Positions 59,981-64,000 of a stretch of DNA of 64,000 bases are shown here, piece by piece (positions within the stretch are counted from its first letter, which is position 1; each line of letters starts with the position of its first letter). The notes beneath the pieces were generated by a model, which did no database searches, was not told the DNA's origin, and was given only the letters and a program-made list of their open reading frames with translations. A program made the translations under genes and the position numbers. Source of the stretch: Crocodylus rhombifer (Eukaryota; Chordata; Crocodylia; Crocodylidae); assembly GCA_038503035.1 (NCBI GenBank), contig JAVSML010019193.1:62001-126000 (forward strand), in the 5' to 3' direction.

Positions 59981-62900
59981 TTGGTGCCTGGGATTTCTTT
60001 CTTTTTAACCTTTTTTGATACTACTTTGCATCAGAGGTGCGGGGACAAAATCCTTGTGAGCTTTATAATGGAGCCGGATTGGTTTATAACGAGATTTGCA
60101 CAATGTATTTTGTTTGCAAAGGGAGAGGATTGGACTTGGTGACACTGGAGTTTCTTTTCAGCCCTGGGCTCCCTAGCTAGAAGCAAATGCCCATGACCTC
60201 CCATCAAAAAGACCCTGCATGTGGGGTGGCGGGATGAATATTAAGGACCTGGCATGCAAAACTGATGCACGTATGGGTTTCTGGGATGGCGCCTGGGAAA
60301 ATACAGCTCTTATTAACCACGTGGTCAGCCCATCACAAACTGGAATACTACCCCACCGCCATCATCCCCCCCCCCCCCCAAAAAAGCTAGAGCAGGCTCC
60401 AGGCTACTCTGATTTAAAACTCAGGAACCAAAACCCATTGGCAGGCCTTTCCAGCAGCCAAATAGCATGAAGGAGATTCACCTGCAGCCTTCTCCCTCAT
60501 GGATGCTCCTTAAGTCGGTACCTGGAGAAAGCAAACACAGACACAAAAATGGACCGATGAAATGGAGTTTTAGGGTGAAGTTGCACATTGCACTTAGACC
60601 TTACTAAGGGCACTTAAAACATGGGTGTCTGCATGTTAAAGCTCATTAACTTGTGCTTGGTACCCTCTGAGTATCCCAAAGTTTCACCGCTTCTGGGCTG
60701 TGCTATGCTAACTTCAGTTGGCTCCATGAGCCATTTGCAGTCCTCCAGCATCCCAGGATGCACTGCTTCCAGCCCCCCTCTCCCAGTAGGGCTGGAGCCG
60801 AGGTGTCCTGGCTCCTAGCTGCACCCCTGCTTACTTGCCTTTTAGGGGCAAGTCAAAGCTATGCAGGCTTGAAACAGGATTAACCATTAATATGCAATTG
60901 TTCGCAGCACAGTGTGACTCTTAACACTACTTAACAGATTTATTACAGTCCAAGCGTAACGTCGGACTTCTCCCTTAATGTTGATGAGACCTACGACTGG
61001 ATGTTTTAAGTATTGCTCATTAGGAAGAAATGCTCTCTTAGGCAGACTTATTTTGTTTTATTTTATTTTGCTTTTCTTATGTGAAAAGCATTTGGTCCGC
61101 AGCCAGCATCTTATTGACTGCACTTTATCTTTCCTCTTGAGGTGCTAGCTAGTCTGATGCGTCGGGAAGGGCTGGGTTGCACCCTTTGCACCGCCCTAGC
61201 CGTGCGGTGCATGCAACTGGGCTGTGATGGGGGGCTGAGCACCGGGACCAATCCTCAGCAATCCCTGCTGTGCTTTCATCTCCCTCGTACTGATTCTGGT
61301 CGGGCCCCCAGCAAAGCAGCAGGATGATGTTTCTCTTTGGATTGATCTCTTTTAACTGAGGTTGGGAGGGAAAGCACTGCGGCAGCAACTCTTCAGCAAT
61401 GAACGTGTGCTGTACAGTCATGTCGGCTGCATTGATTCTTCACTGAGCCCTTGGATGGAAACCAAGCCGGGCTGCGGTACCCCAGCCCACTCCCTCCTGG
61501 GATCGTGCAATTGAACTAGAGCCGTTGGGGCAATGCTTTGCCGGTGCTTGCCAGCGTCCCTCACCTGAGAGATGGTACCTGGCCCCTGCTGTGAGAGAGA
61601 CTTGCTCCTTGCTCTATAAATCAGTCCCTGATAGTTCTCTTGCTCCAGCAAAATGGCTGGAGAACCACAAAGACTGGAGCAGTATTTCCTTTGGCCGGCT
61701 CAAAACAGCCACAGCACTGGGTTAGGAAGGATTATAACCCATTGGCTGCTCGCTGCAGGGCTCAGGGGGCCTTTCCCCCACCTTGTATGAGTTCCCAGGT
61801 GCGTTCGGGATTTGCCCTTGGTATTAGAGTGGCCGGAGCTGGAGGCAGGATGATGAATGGGGTGGACCAGCTCCTTGGTGGGACGCGGGGGATGCTCTCA
61901 CGGTGCCGACTGGCCTGCCACTTGGGTATTTGGGCTTGGGCAATAGCTTCCTAGTGGCAAAGATTTCTCTCCCATCCTGCCTCTTTTTAATCTTGAGCTG
62001 TGGTTCATCTGTCACCATCTCGCCCCATGTCACCTTATCCGTTCCCTGCTGCTCCAGGAGCTTTGGGCATCTCTAGCTTTGCCAGAGAGGTGCTCTTGGC
62101 TCATCTTCAGAGATTTAAGAATTTTAGTTGAACTCATGTCCTTGGGCCCAGGACAGAGGGATTTGGGTGAAGCATAATCCCCAGGGTATACAGGAGGTCA
62201 GACGAGGGACCTAGTAGGTCCTTTCTGCCCTATCATCCCTGGCAAAATCTGGCCCGGGGTGGGAGGAGGTTTCCCGAGCGGGGTGGTTAGGCTCACTGGA
62301 ATCTTTTGGGAAGAAAGTGTTTGAGCAGGCGAGGAAATGTCCATTAAATAGGCAGTGTGCGCGGGTGGGAGTCTCACTCCGGTGGGTATCGGTGAAGATG
62401 CATCACTCCCCCAGAGATCAGACTTCGGGGGCCAGGCAGGCTGGGTCCCGAGGCAGGTCTGCTATCTGCTAGAGATGCTTTTGCTTATGGGAACGGTCAC
62501 GCGGGCCAAACCAGGACCGTCTGGAGCAACGCAGGGAGCTGGCATGAGTTCCTCGCTAGCTACCCTCTTGCGCACCGTTTCAGTTTGCTTTACCTGAATT
62601 TGTGGCTTGCTTGCTTGCTTGCAAAGATCTAGCAACATGGGCTAGGAAGGGGTTTTCCAGGCTCTTGCATCAGCGAGCAGCCTTGAACTTCGGAGCATGG
62701 AGCCAGTACATCTGCCGTGGGATTTTTTTGCAGCCAGCCTGGAATATTAGCTCCACTTAGCTCTTTTCCTCCCCCTTGCATCGTTCCCTCAGCCGTACAA
62801 CTATTCACAAAGCTGCTATGTAGACTCTCACCGTCTGCATTCAGTGCTATGCAGCTTGCACGCGTCTCGTGTCTGCATCACGCGGGAGTGCAAGTACGTT

Positions 62901-63364
62901 GTGGGCAGCGTCTGAATGAGCTGTAGTTGTTGTTTTCCCAAGGTGAAGCCTACCTAAAACAATAATTAGTGCTTGCTCTCTTATTAAGGATGGGGGGAGT
63001 GACATACAGACACGAGGGTGTGAGAGCACTGCACGCTGCGGCTTCCCTGAGGGCTTGAGAGCAAGCAGGTGTTTAGTGGCATGGGTAAGCAAGGTGGCTA
63101 ATCATCTCTAGCCAAAAGATGCTGAGGTGTGCCCAGCATAATTATGGCCTCGCACAGGTGAGTTGTTTGCACCCTGCGAGAGTGAGTGCCCGGCCCTGCT
63201 GCCGATCGGAGATGTGGCACGTTCGCCCACGCTGCCCTTGGTAAAGGAGACTAATGCCTGTGTGTTGCCCTCCCCCAAACTACATCCACTGCCATGGTGT
63301 CCCCTCCCCTCGGTGACGGCTGGGAGCAGGGCTAGAGCCATCTGCAGGAGCTGGCCTGTTCTCC
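59981..63364. other. 3' flank, no gene recognised
   Basis: Short C run at about 60367, a TTTTA-rich run near 61050-61080, a GCTT run at 62606-62622 and a CR1-like scrap at about 62150-62240. Open frames to 104 codons have no support. Confidence 0.45.
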
Positions 63365-63635
63365 ATGGGGGAAGATGACAGGACAAGGAGCAATGGGCTC
63401 AAGCTGCAGCAAGGGAAAGTTGAGGTTGGATATTAGGAAAAAACTTTCTAACGAGGAGGGTAGTAAAACACTGGCACAGGCTCCCCAGAGAGATTGTGGA
63501 GTCTCCATCCTTGGAGGTTTTTAAGACTACACAAAGCCGCGGCTGGGATGATGTAGTGGGGGCTGGTCCTGCTTGGAGCAGGGGGCTGGATTAGATGTGA
63601 CCTCCTGGGCTCCCTTCAACCCTCATTTTCTATTA
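63365..63635 (+). mobile_element. CR1 LINE 3' fragment
   Basis: GAAGATGACAGGACAAGGAG, TTGGATATTAGGAAAAAACT, GGAGCAGGGGGCTGGATTAG, ending CATTTTCTATTAATC. Confidence 0.9.
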
Positions 63636-64000
63636 ATCTTTATCATCCAGGGGGCACCTCTTTGTTCTTTGTCCTCTGTCTGACCCCCTTCCCCACAGCA
63701 GATCAAGTCACCTAAGCTGTCTCCAACAGGCATTTGTCTAACTTGTTCGTGAAAGCATCCAGCGAGGGAGATGTTATGCTGCAGGTGGGAAGCCTCTAGG
63801 ATCAGATGCTGCCTTCTTTCCCCCTACGTGCATGTACAGCACCTAGCATAGTGGGTCCTGGTCCTGGTTTGGGCCCTTCTTGGTGCTGCTCTGGGACAAC
63901 TCTTTGGTAATCATTATAAAACACCCTCTGGCAGGGGTGCTGGAGGTTGATGGCTTGAAATGAGCTGCTGTCTGAAACCAGGCAGCTTGATAAACCCAAA
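63636..64000. other. Right edge, no gene recognised
   Basis: Unassigned flank. Confidence 0.4.

Noticed and set aside
1..64000. tRNA, rRNA, CRISPR arrays, bacterial operons or phage
   Set aside because: Looked for and not seen; tRNA-like GGATTTGAACCC pieces are MIR-type SINE remnants.

Overview
The window is vertebrate genomic DNA, most likely from a crocodilian (less likely a turtle or other sauropsid). It has widely spaced exons with consensus GT/AG splice sites. Many CR1 LINE fragments share the '…CATAGA…GGGAGGGACCT…CTAGTCC…' 3' end, and there are MIR/CORE-SINE-like pieces and an endogenous retrovirus. No bacterial, plasmid or CRISPR structure is present.

One host gene can be read across the window on the + strand: mitochondrial-type DNA topoisomerase IB (TOP1MT). 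I assembled 20 coding exons (10311..58513) whose phases all fit, giving 1119 codons plus a stop. The last 13 exons (27859..58513) encode the core, linker and catalytic C-terminal domain. Counting from the WKWW motif, they match human TOP1 length exactly (560 residues after the second W), with Arg842, Lys886, Arg944, His986 and Tyr1077 in the places of the five catalytic residues. Diagnostic stretches ([47 protein letters not shown] at the end) are those of TOP1MT, not nuclear TOP1. The surprise is the front end. Seven upstream coding exons, including one of 1190 bases, give a 559-residue lysine/glutamate-rich pre-core region ending in WKW, as in nuclear TOP1 but about 350 residues longer. Mammalian TOP1MT has only a short mitochondrial leader there. 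No mitochondrial leader is visible at this N-terminus, while nuclear-localisation-like clusters are.

Layout: 1-2600, no gene recognised. 2600-3660, a GC-rich CpG island with CCAAT and GC boxes, a 129-base tandem repeat and long C runs; this is the likely TOP1MT promoter with a non-coding first exon. 3600-4000, a degenerate minisatellite. 10296-25499, exons of the charged N-terminal region. 27859-44289, exons 8-18. 44290-56211, a long intron holding CR1 copies and, at 46984-55790, an antisense provirus of about 8.8 kb. 56212-58513, the last two exons, with the active-site tyrosine. 58514 to about 59980, the 3' UTR with an ATTAAA poly(A) signal. About 60000-64000, flank with a CR1 tail and no gene recognised.

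The provirus (minus strand) has two LTRs about 5% different by hand count, a tRNA-primer-binding-like site, a broken gag, an uninterrupted 1042-codon pro-pol frame, a frameshifted env and a purine tract. Gag and pro-pol are joined by a canonical A AAA AAC -1 frameshift site three codons before the gag stop. Gag has a PPPY motif but no CCHC zinc knuckle, RT has YVDD, and a 72-codon frame lies between pol and env. This mixture does not fit one standard retroviral genus from what I can see.
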